A stretch of 64,000 bases of DNA, taken from assembly GCA_039096225.1 (NCBI GenBank), contig JBBPEB010000030.1, positions 620,001-684,000 on the forward strand, read 5' to 3'. Position 1 is the first letter of the stretch; each line of letters opens with the position of its first letter. The DNA is from Blastocystis sp. Blastoise (Eukaryota > Sar > Bigyra > Opalinata > Blastocystidae). The position numbers and the translations under genes are program-made. The notes beneath the pieces are model-generated. The model ran no database searches. It was not told the origin of the DNA and saw nothing but the letters and a program-made list of their open reading frames with translations. Below are positions 28,025-41,401 of this stretch, piece after piece.

Positions 28025-29488
28025 TATTCAAAGTAATTTATAAAATCCTTATAAAAGAATCAAAGTTAATAAAATAAATATGTTGTTTCAAGGAATGCTA
28101 ACAGCAGAAAAACACGTTAGAATCTTTCTTTTCTTTGAAATATTTGAGATATACATAAGAAATAGGAAGATCCAAGAACCCGATGTTGACTTTGTTTTTT
28201 TCCAACAAATAAAAGCACTAGTCGTTTCGATCAGAGCCAATCACTCGATTCCTTAGAATCAATATTCCCAAGAAACTTCAACATTCAATAATTTTATTCT
28301 TTTTTTTTTTGAAATGATCTTTTATCACTTAGTTCTCTCTTTATTATTGATATTTTATAATAAAATGAAGTGAAACAACATGATGAATGAAGGAATAGCA
28401 ACTATATTGTAGTTTATACAAAAAAATTAAAATTCAATAATTGTTTTCATAATATATTTTTTCATGACTATAAACTAAGAATTCTAGTCTTTTTTTTTCT
28501 TTTTTGATTATCTGCTGATCAAAAATATATCTTTGGTTCGAAAAATGCAGCTTCATTATTCACTGTCAATTTTCACTATTATACTAATCATAATACGTAG
28601 TATAATAAGTATGTAATGAAATCAGTAAAACTATTCACTCTTACTAAAAAATAACGAATTCAGTAATTCTTAAAATATCGTGGTAATTCGTATCAAATCC
28701 AGTATATTTTTATGAATTCCCGTTAATAATATGTTTTGAGTTCCTTCTCTTATGAAAAACCTAGTCTTTAATTAGATTACCCTATTTAATATATGTGGAA
28801 AATGAGCACAAGATACTCTTCTTTATAAATAACATCAAAATCAAAGCGGTAGCTGATGTTTTTCGTTCATTGTATTTCTCATAAGATTTCCCACTGAGAA
28901 TTATTAAAATGACATATTCAAATAATACTGCATAACTTAGATTCTTCAACAAGTCATGAATTTTTGATAATTATAAAATCACTATTTTTAACAATAAAAC
29001 TGAATTCTCTATGCTATTGTCATTATTATTTAAGATATTAGCAACAATAATATTTCACATTAAACAATAAAAAAGAACAAAAAAAGAATTAATTATTGTA
29101 ATACTTTTCTAGTAATTATAAAGTTATCAAAATTCTTATATTCTTAAATTTTCTTTTTTAACGAATAATTTCTAAATTACGTTAATCTTTTTAAAATATA
29201 ATATAATAAAAAAGAACATCAAAAATGGAACATTTGAAGCAAAAATTTTCGACTCAATTCAGAGTTCATCTGATTATTTTTAAGAATTCATTTGCTTCTT
29301 TTGTGTTTATGTTTTTTTAACAAAAGCAAATGCATATTCTTATTGGATTATTTTTAATGATAGTCCAATCATTCTGATAAAGATCATAAAAACCCTATAT
29401 ATTTTTCTTGGTTAACACAAAACTTCTAGAATTCAATAAAATAAAAATTGATATACTTCAATAAATTATTTTATTTTATAAAATTAAG
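28025..29488. other. Intergenic, divergent promoter region
   Basis: About 1.46 kb between two divergent oxidoreductase genes. AT-rich, no repeats of note and no spliceable reading frame. It presumably contains both promoters; the last about 100 bases before 29489 are A/T-rich with no clear TATA element. Confidence 0.6.
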
Positions 29489-30802
29489 ATGGCTGATACT
29501 ACTGAACAAGTTCATTTATTTACTCCCTATACTATTAGAGGCTGTACTTTCCCTAATCGTCTCATGGTTCCTCCTATGTGTATTTTCTGCTCGGAAAATG
29601 GTTATGTGAATGATGGTCATATTGGTCAATATTTTAAATATGCTGACCTTGGTTTCGGAGGAATCATCATTGAAGCTACAGCTATTGTTCCACAAGGAAG
29701 AATATCACCTGCTGATTTAGGTTTATGGGATGATGACCATATTGAAGGATTCAAACGTTTAGCTAAACTTGCACATAATTTAGGAAGAAAAATTGGTATT
29801 CAATTAGATCATGCTGGTCGTAAAGCTTCTCCTAATCCTCATGGTGCTATAAAGGGAACTGATTCTGAAAAGACAGGTAAAGTAGAGTGGCAAATAGAAG
29901 GTCCTTCTGCTATTGCTTATGATAGTAATTCTGACGTTCCTCGTGAATTAACTCATGATGATATTAAACAAATAGTCAAAGCATTTGGTGATGCTGCTGA
30001 AAGAGCCGTAAAAGCTGGTCTTGATTTCATCGAAATTCATGGTGCTCATGGTTTCTTAATTCATGAATTTTTATCTCCTCTCAGTAATCAAAGAACTGAT
30101 GAGTATGTTATATGTTATATATATTATTTATATCAAAAATATAACTTTAAAAAATAATAATATTTATTTGAAAACATATTATAATATATATATATATATA
30201 TATAGATATGGTGGTAGTTATGAAAATCGTACTCGTCTTGTTAAAGAAGTTGCTGATGAAATAAGAAAGAGAATTCCTTCTACTATGCCCTTATTTGTTC
30301 GTATCAGTGCTACTGATTATGTTCAAGGAGGTTGGGATGTTGAACAATCTAAAGTATTATCAAAAGAATTATGTACAGAACATGGAGTAGATATTATTGA
30401 TATTAGTACTGCAGGTCTTTCTGCTGATCAAGTTATACCTCCTAATTGGGATCATCAATTATATATAGCTAAAGATATCCGTGAATCTGCTCATATTCAT
30501 AATACTTGTGTTGGTGGTATATGTGATGGAACAGTAGCCAATAAAATGATTACTGAAGGATATGCAGACTTTGTAGAAATTGGAAGAGCTCTCTTTAGAG
30601 ATGCTTTTGTTCCTAGACATGTTGCTCAAGATCTTAATGTATATATATATTATTATCTTTCTTTTTTGTTTTGTTATTTCTTTATTAATTTTATATTATT
30701 CTATTTATTACTATGAATATATTATTTTTATAGTTACCTGTTCCTGAATATCGTGCTCCTATTGCTTGGGGTACTCGTGTTCCTCGTCATAGCAAATACT
30801 AA
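29489..30802 (+). CDS. Old yellow enzyme family NAD(P)H:flavin oxidoreductase (YqjM/NamA-like)
   Basis: FMN enzyme reducing activated C=C bonds (enals, enones, nitro compounds) with NAD(P)H. Exons: 29489-30102, 30206-30638, 30734-30802; 371 residues. Start ATG is preceded by in-frame stops. Motifs: NRLMVPPMCIFCSENGYVND, with Cys at the position typical of the thermophilic-like/YqjM class rather than the Thr of yeast OYE. Then GRKIGIQLDHAGRK, the substrate-binding [30 protein letters not shown] with the His pair, FVRISATDY, and the phosphate-binding end CVGGICDGTVA and DFVEIGRALFRD. This bacterial-type subclass and the small intron number compared with neighbours are compatible with gene transfer from bacteria, but YqjM-like enzymes also occur in fungi. 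Confidence 0.95.
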
Positions 30803-31353
30803 ATAAATATTTATAGAATTCAAACATTTTTTTCGTCTTGTATAACAACATTTCATTGTCTTTCTTTAATGAGATATACTTTTAATTTTTCTTTACATGT
30901 TTTTCTTTCTCATTTATATATATTCTCTTTGCTATAGAACCAATTCATGTTATTCTTCTATTATTACAAGTCACATAATATTAATTCTTCGCATGTATAA
31001 ATAGTTTTGTTATAATGAGTATCATAAGATATGTAGCATGTACTAAATAACAAAATGAGTGCACAATAATTTTTTTTAAACAATCATGATCTAGATAAAA
31101 ACGAAATTTGAGATTAATTTTATTCTATCACAATTGTATATTCATAATTAACTATATTATATATATAAAACACCAAACATAGACATAGCATCATTTTTTA
31201 ATAGAAATCTTTATAATTATAAAAAATAAATAAAAATTATTATAAAATATAAAATTCAATTTATCAACTTGTTTTTTTCTTTTCTAATAATTTTTATTTA
31301 TTTAAAAACTCTGAATAATATATTATTAGTGTCTCCATAGTTAGATAAGTGAT
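30803..31353. other. Intergenic
   Basis: About 550 bp, AT-rich, between two + strand genes. Nothing recognised besides presumed terminator and promoter sequences. Confidence 0.6.
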
Positions 31354-34300
31354 ATGGAACTTGATCTTAAAAAGAATGACAACTTTTTTGAAGGTGTCAA
31401 ATTCTTCATTTTAGGAACAACATCCAGAAACCTATATAATAATGTCCAAACGATGGAGGGTATACTAGTGTCAAGAGGTGCAACTAAAGCTCCTTCACCG
31501 GCAAAAGCTACACACATTATTTGTGATAGTTCTGACTATCAACTAGCATTAAACCGATTAGAAGCACATTCATTTGCATCTCTTGTCACGCCACGATGGA
31601 TCTTTATGTCTGAAGCACTTCATAGTCGACTTCCCATTGTATTTTATTGTTTATTATTTTATTTAATATTATTATAATGATATACTATATAGAGACATTA
31701 CAGTCCTGATCCTTTCAAGATATTTTCGGGATGCGTTCTATGTTTTTATGGATTTTCTAGTGGATTACGACAAGTTTGTTCTGTTATAGCCAATCACAGA
31801 GGTGCTCAAGTATATAAATTCTCATTATTTCATATATTTTGTTGTTATAAGTGACTCGAAATAAGTTTTTTTTTATTATATAAATAATATATATGCTTTA
31901 TAGATTACTTCTGAATTAATTACTCAATGTACACATTGTATATGTGCTGATAATAAATATCCACCCTCTGATGAAATTACTCCTTATTCACAGATTCTAT
32001 TTGTAACTCAAGAATGGTTTGATACATGTATAGATAGAAATATATTAATAAAAGAAGAAGCAGAGTATTTAGTGAATATTCCAAGTCAAGGTATATTATT
32101 CTTTGTCTATATAATGTTTTAACTTAAAAAAAAATATTATTTTCTATTAATTATATATATATCTTACTATATTAATTAATTCTATATATGTATGTTATAT
32201 ATAATAAAGAGTATATATTAATATTCATTTTTTCTATACTTTTTTATAATGTATTTAATTCTCTATTCTTTATTATATATAAATAATATATTCCTCTATA
32301 TAGAAAGTGAATGTGATACTACAGTTGAATATGAAGAGGATGGAGTAACTAATTGGAAAGATAGTATTATATCCAACGTCAATCGATTATTTGAAATGGC
32401 ATCACCTTCTACAGGGAATGCATTCAAAGTATATTCTAGTTGTATTTTCTTTATTATTTTGATATATAGTTAGATATATATATATTTACGCTTGATATAT
32501 TTGAATATTTTTAAAATCATTATATATATATATACTTTTTCTAGGGAAAAGTGTTGATGCTCTTACCTACAGTTGATGTGTATATATATTTATTTTATTA
32601 TAATTATATTTATGATTATGATTCATTATGATTATAATTATGATTCTTATTCTTATTATATGAATATAATTATATATATATATCATATTTATAGACAAGA
32701 ACAGTTTTTTCTTCTTTATGCATTACAAAAAATGAATGGCACAATAATAAATGATACTAAAGTATCTAAACTTCTTGAATCCCCGTTATTATCTCCTGAT
32801 TCTTCTCTATCTCTTCCTTCATCATTAGATTATAAAAGTGACGATGAAGAAGAAGAAGATGATTATACATATACTAATACAGATGATATTAACTCTAATT
32901 CATATAATTCAACAAGAAATACTGTATCCAATAATACTAGTAATCTAACTATTAACGGAAATTCATCTATCTCTAAAGTTTATAATAATAATAATAATAA
33001 TTTGGTTAATAATAATAATAATGCTACTATTACTTTATCTTCTCCACATATATCTTCTATATCCTCTACTCCTATAACAAAAAAGAAACGTCTTATTCCT
33101 ACTTCGTCTTTAATCTCTTCTCAAGATAAACATAAAATATCTTCTATTTCTTTTTCTTCTGATGATGACTTAGATACATCTCTCAATTCATCCATAAATA
33201 ATGTTCTTCAGGACATAGATACTTTAGAATCACAAGAATCTCTTACTGAACCTAACAAGTCTCTTCCTACGCATATTATATCACCCTATATACGAGAAGA
33301 ACAGAAAAAACGTATTACATTCGACAATTGTCAGTTTTTAACTCCCATATGGCTCTATTCATGCATCGACTCTCTTAAATATCCTTTTCATTTATGTTTT
33401 ACTATTATAATACTTGTTATCATGATTATTATAATTTTTATAATGTTTATTATTATTATGTTTTTATAACAAATTATTATTATGATTATTATTATGATTA
33501 TTATTTGATTATTTTAATATTTACTATAATATTTATAATAATATTTATAATAATATTTATTATAATGTCTATTCTAATGTTTTTATTACAATAATTCTAA
33601 TAATAATTATCAAATTGTTTCTATGTCTATTCTAATATGTTTTTTATAATTATTTTATTTTGATATCTATTTTAACAAAATAGCAATCTTAACATATATA
33701 CATATATTGATCCATCACAAGTATCTAAATATGATCAAATTCTTTATCGACCACCTCCTGCGTATATATATAACTCCATTTTCATAATCTTTTTCTATAG
33801 TATCTTATTCCATATAATTATAATAAACATATATTCTATCTATATACTATTTCACCTAGTTCTAATAGTTATATAGTACTAATACTATAATTTTATAGTC
33901 CTTTTATTCCATCCATGCGTTCTCTTGTTATTTCTATAAGTGGATTTTCCACAGATACTTCTCCCAGTCGTGATAACTTGAAATGTGCTATTGATATATT
34001 AGGTGCATGCTATATGGGACCTTTATCGAAGAAACATACTACTCATCTTATATGTAATAATAAATATAGGTATATATATATATATAGTTTTATTGAATTT
34101 TATTGAACTTTATGAATTATCTTATTTTTACATTCTTTCTTTATATATATATGTTATATACATACATATAAAAATATAGTGAAAAAGCAATAAATGCATG
34201 CTCTTGGCCTTCTAAAGTACATATCGTAACATCTGATTGGATATTCGACTGCTTAAGCCAATGGAAACACTTGAAAGAAGAAGATTATCAACTCCATTTT

Positions 34301-37300
34301 GATCAGTCCGAAAACGATTGTTTAGAGAATTCATTAGAAAAATGTATATATATATATTAATGTCACGTGTCAAAACACTAATTATTCATTTTTTATTAAT
34401 CCTTTAGCTTTTTTATGATTCTTTAAATAGTTCTATATATCTATATATAGTAACTCCTTCTATCGCTATTACTCAACCTCCTCCTCTTCCTTCTCCTTCT
34501 TCTTCTCTCTCTATTCCTCCTGTTTTTTCTAATTATGCTCCATCTCCTCTATCCAATCAATCTTCATCACATGCGATGACGCATTCTAAAGATTCAGAAG
34601 AACATGATATACATTTAGAAAACACAATAGATACTGAAACGAATTCTACATTAAATATTAATATTAATCAAAATATTGAAAACACTAATAAGAATGAAGA
34701 ACAAGCTAGTATGACTAGTATCACTAATGAAAATAGAATTATACTTGACAAACAACATATGTCTCCTTCTGTTTCTCCTATTCTTCCAAATCTTTCTCTC
34801 TCTACTAGAAATATATCTAATAAACAATCTCTTGTAAATTCTTCCATTTTAGATCTTAATAGTTCTATAAATGAAAGAACTAAAGAAAATCATGAATTAT
34901 ATACAAATATGGATAATACTCTATGTTTAAATGATAGTCACTGTATTTTAGAACAACAACATTCATCTATACATCCAAAATCTTTAAATGATTCGAATAA
35001 TACAACAACAACAACTACTACTACTTCTTCAAGTACATCTCTATCTATATCAAATACAATAAATACATCTTCAATAAAGAATACATGTCCACTTTCTCCT
35101 TTAAAATCACTTCCTCCTTATCCTCCTTCTCCTTCTCTTTCATCTATTACATATAACTCACATATCTATCCTAATGAATCTAATATATACTCTAAGGAAA
35201 GTCATAATTTAACAAACTCTGTAAATGATATCAATTCATTGTCTCAATCCCCATCACCACCAAAATGTCCCATAGTAACAACAAAGAAAATACAATTATT
35301 CTCAAAAAACAAGAAAGGTAATACTAATAATTTTGGGAATAATAATAATGGTGGTATTAATAATAATAATGGTGGTATTAATAATAATAATAATAACAAT
35401 AATTTTCTTCCTGGCTATCCTGATCCACCTCCATCACTTTTATTATTAACAAAGAAATTTCAACAACAAAAACCATCACAACAGCCACAACAACCACAAC
35501 AGCCACAACAACAACTTCAGTCTCATATAATATCTGTTGTGGATGATCAACATTCCTCTCTTTCTCCTTTAGTAAAAACATCAACGTCTATTTCAATACT
35601 ATCCAATACAGCTAATTCTATATCTTCATCTCCTTCTACTTCTTATAAATTAGAGAAAAACATTCCTCAAGTTTCACAAATTCCTATAAATAATTCGAAT
35701 GATACTTCTTCTGTAATCACAGAATCAACATTGACTCCTTCTTCTAAGAAATGTAATATAGATGATAAAATAAACTCTAATACTTGTATAGATAACAATA
35801 AAGATTCTTTATTAATTCATACACCTCAAAAACTACAAAATAAAAAACGACAATCTCTTTCTCTTTCTCCTTTTTCTCCTTTTTCTCCATCTTTCTCTTC
35901 AGCTTCTCATACTAAAAATGGATCTAGAAGAGAAAGTTTTAGTCAAGGATTATTAAATCATATTAAGGGAATAGATTTCACTTCTATAAGTGATGATGAT
36001 GAATTAGAACAAACATTATTTGAAATTGAAAGTGATACATCGACAGTAAATACACCTATAAAACCATTAGTATCTATACATAAGAATATACAGAAGGATA
36101 ACTTAGAAAGATCTATAGATATACATAGTATGGATATATCTATAGGAGACAATTCATTCCTTGAGAGTAGTCTTCTTTCTACAGAAAACACCGTACCTAC
36201 TGTTTGTACGGATAACGATGATCATTCGAAGGATACTAAACAATCAGAGAGTGTGATTCCTATAGATCATCATAGAATATCCAATAATAATATGCAAGTA
36301 TCATCAGTCAGTGATATTCTTCCTCAATCAAATATACATCCTTCTTTTATACCTAAACAATTAATTACTATAAATAATAATAATCAAGACTCTATAAAGA
36401 ATAATAACAATGAAACTATTATTAAAGATAAACAGTATGATGAAAGTAAGAATATAAAGCCTACTATTATTGATAACAAAAATACTAGTGATTCTGAAAT
36501 ACCCAACATAAATGATGATTATTCTTTGAAATTATCTACCATTCCTGAAGAATCTATAGATAGTTTATCTGTGCAAAGTGGAAACATTCTCTCTAAAAAA
36601 GTCAATTCACAAGAAACATGTAAATCTTCAGAGAATAGTATAGACATTATGTGTTCATCTATAGAGAAATCTATATCTATTCATGAATCTGATATTATCA
36701 ATACAAATATAAAACCTATATTAATATCTTCTAAAAATATAAATGACAATAATGATCATTCTATTCTTGATGAATCTAGTAATATGATTAACAAAGAGCA
36801 AATTAATAATAAACAATTGATTTCCAATGAATTCAGTATTGCGAATCACGTTATATTACAGTCATCTAAAGAAAACTCAGTTTCAAATCCATTGTTATAT
36901 ATAGATCATTTAAATATGGATAATTCAAATGTATATTTAGAACTTAATAATACTAATAATGTAGATTCAAATACGAAATTAAATAAGTCTCTAAATATAG
37001 AACATATGAATCATGAGCAAAATAAACATTATTCAAAAGAACAAACAAATGACAATAATGTATCATATAATATTGATAATGACACGTTCGACAGTAATGA
37101 TATGCTCAAAGAGCACTCAGTTTCTAAAACACAATCCCTTAAGGACTCAGCTGTTCCTTTATATAAAAGTCATAATGATTCAATATTAACTACTCATTCT
37201 TCTTCTACAGTACATACTCTTTCATCACCTGTATCCTCTAAAAATATTAAGAAAAACTCGACTGTTCCTATTTCATGTATATATCCGACTATTTCTATTG

Positions 37301-37906
37301 ATACGTCAGCAACATTAACGGATGAAACAATAACATCAATATCCAAGGAACCTCAAGTATCTTCTACTCTTTCTAAACGCAATCAAATAATTGAAAAGCA
37401 TGATACTAAAGAGAATAAGGATAAGAATATTAATATAGATATAGATATGGAAAATAATCCTAGTCAACTTTTAATAATAAAAAAGAATAATAAAGAAGAG
37501 AATAATAAAGAAGGAAATAATAAAGAAATAGATATAGATACATATAATAAAAACCAAGTGTCTACTCCAATATATGCGAATAACACAACTATTCTATCCA
37601 CTGTATCTAGTAGTTCTACTAATAATATTAATTCCATTAATAGAATTGATAATATATGTATATCTACTTTTAATGAGTTGAATAAACCTACAGATTCTTC
37701 GATATATGAATATCCATTAAAAACATTATCTCTATCTTGTGATATAGAAACAGATGATGATTCTGAAGATCCTTTATTTGAAGAAACAATAAATAGTATA
37801 ACTAAACAACAGAGTGATACTAATTCATCAGATATTAACAAATATCAGAAAACGAAGAATTCTTTAAATTCCATAGAATCTAAAGTATATGAAGATCTAG
37901 AAACTG

Positions 37907-37998
<92 letters not shown>

Positions 37999-40553
37999 CA
38001 TAATAATGAAGACCATTGTATGAATAGAAATACTGAATTAAAGAGATCTAACGATATAAGTTCAGTGACAACACAAAATGTATATTCTTCAAATAAAACT
38101 ATGAATGAAATAATTAATAAGAATGATATCTGTGATACTTCAAATGGAGGAATAAGAAAGAAAAGGATATATATAGGGAATGACATAATACCAAAGCGAA
38201 AGAATAACGATATAAATGATACTATTAGTGATATTATAAAGTCTAATACTATTCGTAATCAGTTGAATGTGACTAATACATTAGATATAAAAGAGGAAGA
38301 AGAAGATAAATTAGTAAATGAGAATAATGTAATGAAAGCAGGAAAAGAGGAAGAAGAAGATAACTTAGTAACAGAAATTGATAGTATTAAGAGAACAAAA
38401 GAAGAAGAAGAAGAAGAAAGAATTCGAAGAAAAGTAGAAGAGCGAATTAGAGAAGAAGAAAAACGATTACAGAAAGAAAAAGAGCGATTAAAGAAAGAAG
38501 AAGAGAGATTACGAAAGGAAGCAGAACGTTTAAGAATAGCTGAAGAAGAACGACAAAAGCAATTAAAAGAAATGGCTTTATATAAAAGAAATGATGATAT
38601 TTATTATTCTACTCTCTATGACTCAGTTGAGAATAATTCAAAAGACTTAAGAAGATCTATAGATCAAAAAGAAGAAAAGAAATCAATAGACTATGTTCTT
38701 TCTGCTAAGAATAACTTTACAAATCAGTCTGAAGATAATCATGATTATAATAACTCTAATGATAGTATAAAGAATCATGAAGAGATTGTAGTATCAAATA
38801 CAAATAAGAATAATAAGGATAATAATAAGAATAGTCAGATTTCTGCTTCAAGTACTACTTTAAATGAAGATAATATGAATATGAATATGAATATGAATAT
38901 GAATATGAATACACAAATACTTCCAACTACAGATCATAAACGAAAATCTATAGAATCATTAACACCAATAAATAAAAAGAAAAGGAAAACAATTGAGAAG
39001 GTTATGAATGATTATACGAGTTCAGATACTTATTCTTCTCCTGCGAATAATCACGGGAATCAAGACATTCAAAAAGATGAAAATAAACAAATCAATGATG
39101 ATTCTTTAGTAATAAAAGAAGAAGAAGAAGAAGAAATAGGGAATACGAATAACGAAGAAACTGTCTCATTAACAGAGAATCCAAAGTATATATATATAAT
39201 ATATTAAATATTAATATATGTCTTTTATTATTATGTATATATATCAATTATTATAAGATATTTTATTGTCTATATATATATATATATATAGGTATTTCAT
39301 ATTGAGTGGTGATCCAAAGACACGTAATTCTAGTATAAAAACAATCGAATCACTACATGGATGTGTTTTAGAAGACGGACATAAGTATATTTATATAATA
39401 TTTTATATATTTGTTGAATGAATTATATGTTTTCTATTGACTTAATTAAAATCATAATTATTCAAAGAATAATCATTCTGTTCTTTATAAATAGTCATTT
39501 TATACTTTATTCTACTATATATATATCCTATTTTTCTATCCTTTCATTTTATTTCTAGTTATAATATATTAACAACTCATTATATTTTACCTGAATTACG
39601 TCGAACGGAGAAGTTGCTAGGGACATTAGCGAGTGGTCAATGGATATTAACTCCTGATTATTTGACTCAATGTAAAAAACAAAAACAATGGGTAAAAGAA
39701 GAAGACTATGAATGGAAACAAGGGATTCCCGGGGTTATTTCAGATAATATTTGTAGTTATTGGAGACATAATCAAGGGAATGCATTTCTTGATTTCCAGT
39801 ATATATATTTTATATTATATATATATGAAGATGAATTTAATTTATGAATAGATTAACTTATTTCTATTATTATTATTTAATATTTAATTCTTATATATAT
39901 ATATGAATCATTTTATATTTTATATATATATAGTATTGTTCTATTTGGAAGTGACATGACACCCCCTGTAGATTTCCTTTGCCGCGTTATTTCCGCGGGA
40001 AATGGTCATTGCTATCAAGCATCCTTACCTAAACATACTGTGAATATTCCTATTAATGTATATATATATATATATAATATCAACAAATAAAATAGATTCT
40101 TTATATCTATCCATATATTATGTATATATATACTTTTTCAAAAATATGATTAAAAAATACTCATTTTTAAACACTATTTTATCCTATATAATATTATATA
40201 TTTTCTAAAGGAAGCTAAAGATGTTAAACATATCATAGTGGTGTCCGATAAAGTGAAACGTAATAATAAAACTATATGTAGTTGTATTGAAAAAGGATAT
40301 TATTGTGTCAGATCTGCATATATATCCTTTTATATATATATATATTTTATTTTTATTATATATATTATCTTTTATTACATATATATATATATATATATAT
40401 TTATTAAATATTTAATATCATGTTAATTAAATATATATTTATTTTTTAGTATAAATTATAGTTTACATATAATATCTTTAATCATTATACATTTTAGATT
40501 ATCTAAGTCAATATCCACATCCTGATATACATAATTATATAAAATTTGAGTAG
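31354..40553 (+). CDS. Six-BRCT DNA-damage scaffold, Rtt107/Brc1/PTIP-like
   Basis: Nuclear scaffold that in relatives binds phospho-H2A and organises repair at stalled forks. Exons: 31354-31638, 31693-31809, 31914-32100, 32304-32428, 32545-32579, 32695-33378, 33702-33761, 33899-34069, 34180-34343, 34451-39185, 39292-39384, 39559-39798, 39934-40057, 40211-40321, 40491-40553; 2397 residues. BRCT1-2 (FEGVKFFILGTTS...WIFMS; FKIFSGCVLCFYGFS...WFDTC), BRCT3 with a 200-residue insertion (GKVLMLPTVD...WLYSCIDSLKYIDP) and BRCT4 (SLVISISGFS...WIFDCL) are N-terminal. A 1577-codon disordered exon follows, then BRCT5 (YFILSGDPK...RTEKLLGTLASGQWILTP) and BRCT6 (IVLFGSDM...SAYILDYLSQ). The 4+2 layout matches Rtt107/Brc1. 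BRCT5 has the S-G and T-x-K residues of a phosphopeptide pocket. Two introns are AT-AC type (separate entries). Confidence 0.87.
33379..33701 (+). other. U12-type AT-AC intron (BRCT gene, intron 6)
   Basis: 323 nt. The 5' end is ATATCCTTTT, a perfect match to the minor-spliceosome AT-AC donor. The 3' end is TATAC. TCTTAAC at 33687-33693 matches the U12 branch-site core, with the branch A 9 nt from the splice site. Joining gives SLK-YIDPSQVSKYDQ and completes BRCT3 in frame. No GT-AG pair that uses the AG at 33682-33683 restores the frame of the next exon. Confidence 0.82.
37907..37998 (+). repeat. Coding AAT microsatellite (poly-Asn)
   Basis: About 30 consecutive AAT codons inside the disordered exon of the BRCT protein. 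The reverse strand reads as a poly-Leu frame, which is an artefact. Confidence 0.95.
40322..40490 (+). other. U12-type AT-AC intron (BRCT gene, intron 14)
   Basis: 169 nt. It begins ATATCCTTTT and ends TTATAC. A branch-like TCTTTAATC at 40475-40483 lies 9-10 nt from the 3' splice site, the same spacing as in intron 6. Joining gives YYCVRSAY-ILDYLSQYPH, completing the last BRCT helix and reaching TAG in phase. No usable GT donor exists near the exon end. Confidence 0.82.
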
Positions 40554-41401
40554 TAAATATCGCTTATAATAAAACATATTTTGTTTGTATTTTCCACTTT
40601 TTCTTGAAGAATTATGTTTTATTTATTTCTTTTTGTCTTTTTATGATTTAGAATCATTTCAATTTTGATTATTGCTTTTCTTCTTTGTATTACTTATTAT
40701 ATATGAAGGTACATTATGCCATGTTTCCAATGTAAATTAAAAAACTTTTATTTTTTTAATAAAAAACTAATGATAATAACATCAGAGTTACATTTGACTA
40801 AGAGGAACTGTAATGATGGAATGAAAAAAGACAATATAAATGGAATATCCAAAAATTTTTCTTTATCATTATGACATTATAGAATAACTAGACACTTGAA
40901 ACCTTATTTAAGATATTGAAAGATAGGTAAATCAACTTATACTTGAGTTTTTACTTATAATAAACGAAATAAAAATAATATAGGCTAGTCTGAAAAGGGA
41001 AACTAGTCTGAAGTTTGAATTTTGAATGATTTATAATTAGTTAAGAGTATCCTGATGAACTAAAGAAGTGTTCCAACAGAGAAAGCAATAAATCTATCAC
41101 TTATTAAGATAGTAAGACAGATAATAATGAAATGACATAAATGAATCTTAATACATTTAATAGCACAGGATACTCATGGATGTTGCAATGAGTATACGAA
41201 TATGAAAAAAGGTAAAGACATCATCTGCATTGAATGAATTCCAAATAAAAATCAGTATATTTCTGTAAAATCAGGAGAGAAAAAAACAAAGGGAAAAACA
41301 AAACAGCCAACCAGAAATAGTTGGTTTTCCATGTTTATTTTACAAAAAGTTGGAATTGTTTTTCTAAAAACTACACACAGATATTTTATAATAAATACGA
41401 A
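40554..41401. other. Intergenic
   Basis: About 850 bp between two + strand genes. AT-rich and non-repetitive; no gene or RNA recognised. Confidence 0.6.

Noticed and set aside
33396-33721. GT-AG alternative for BRCT intron 6 (GTTTTA donor at 33396, AG at 33720-33721)
   Set aside because: It also keeps frame but gives a poorer BRCT3 end (KYPFHL-LSKYDQ), uses an atypical donor, and discards a perfect U12 donor, branch and AC set. It remains the main alternative to test.
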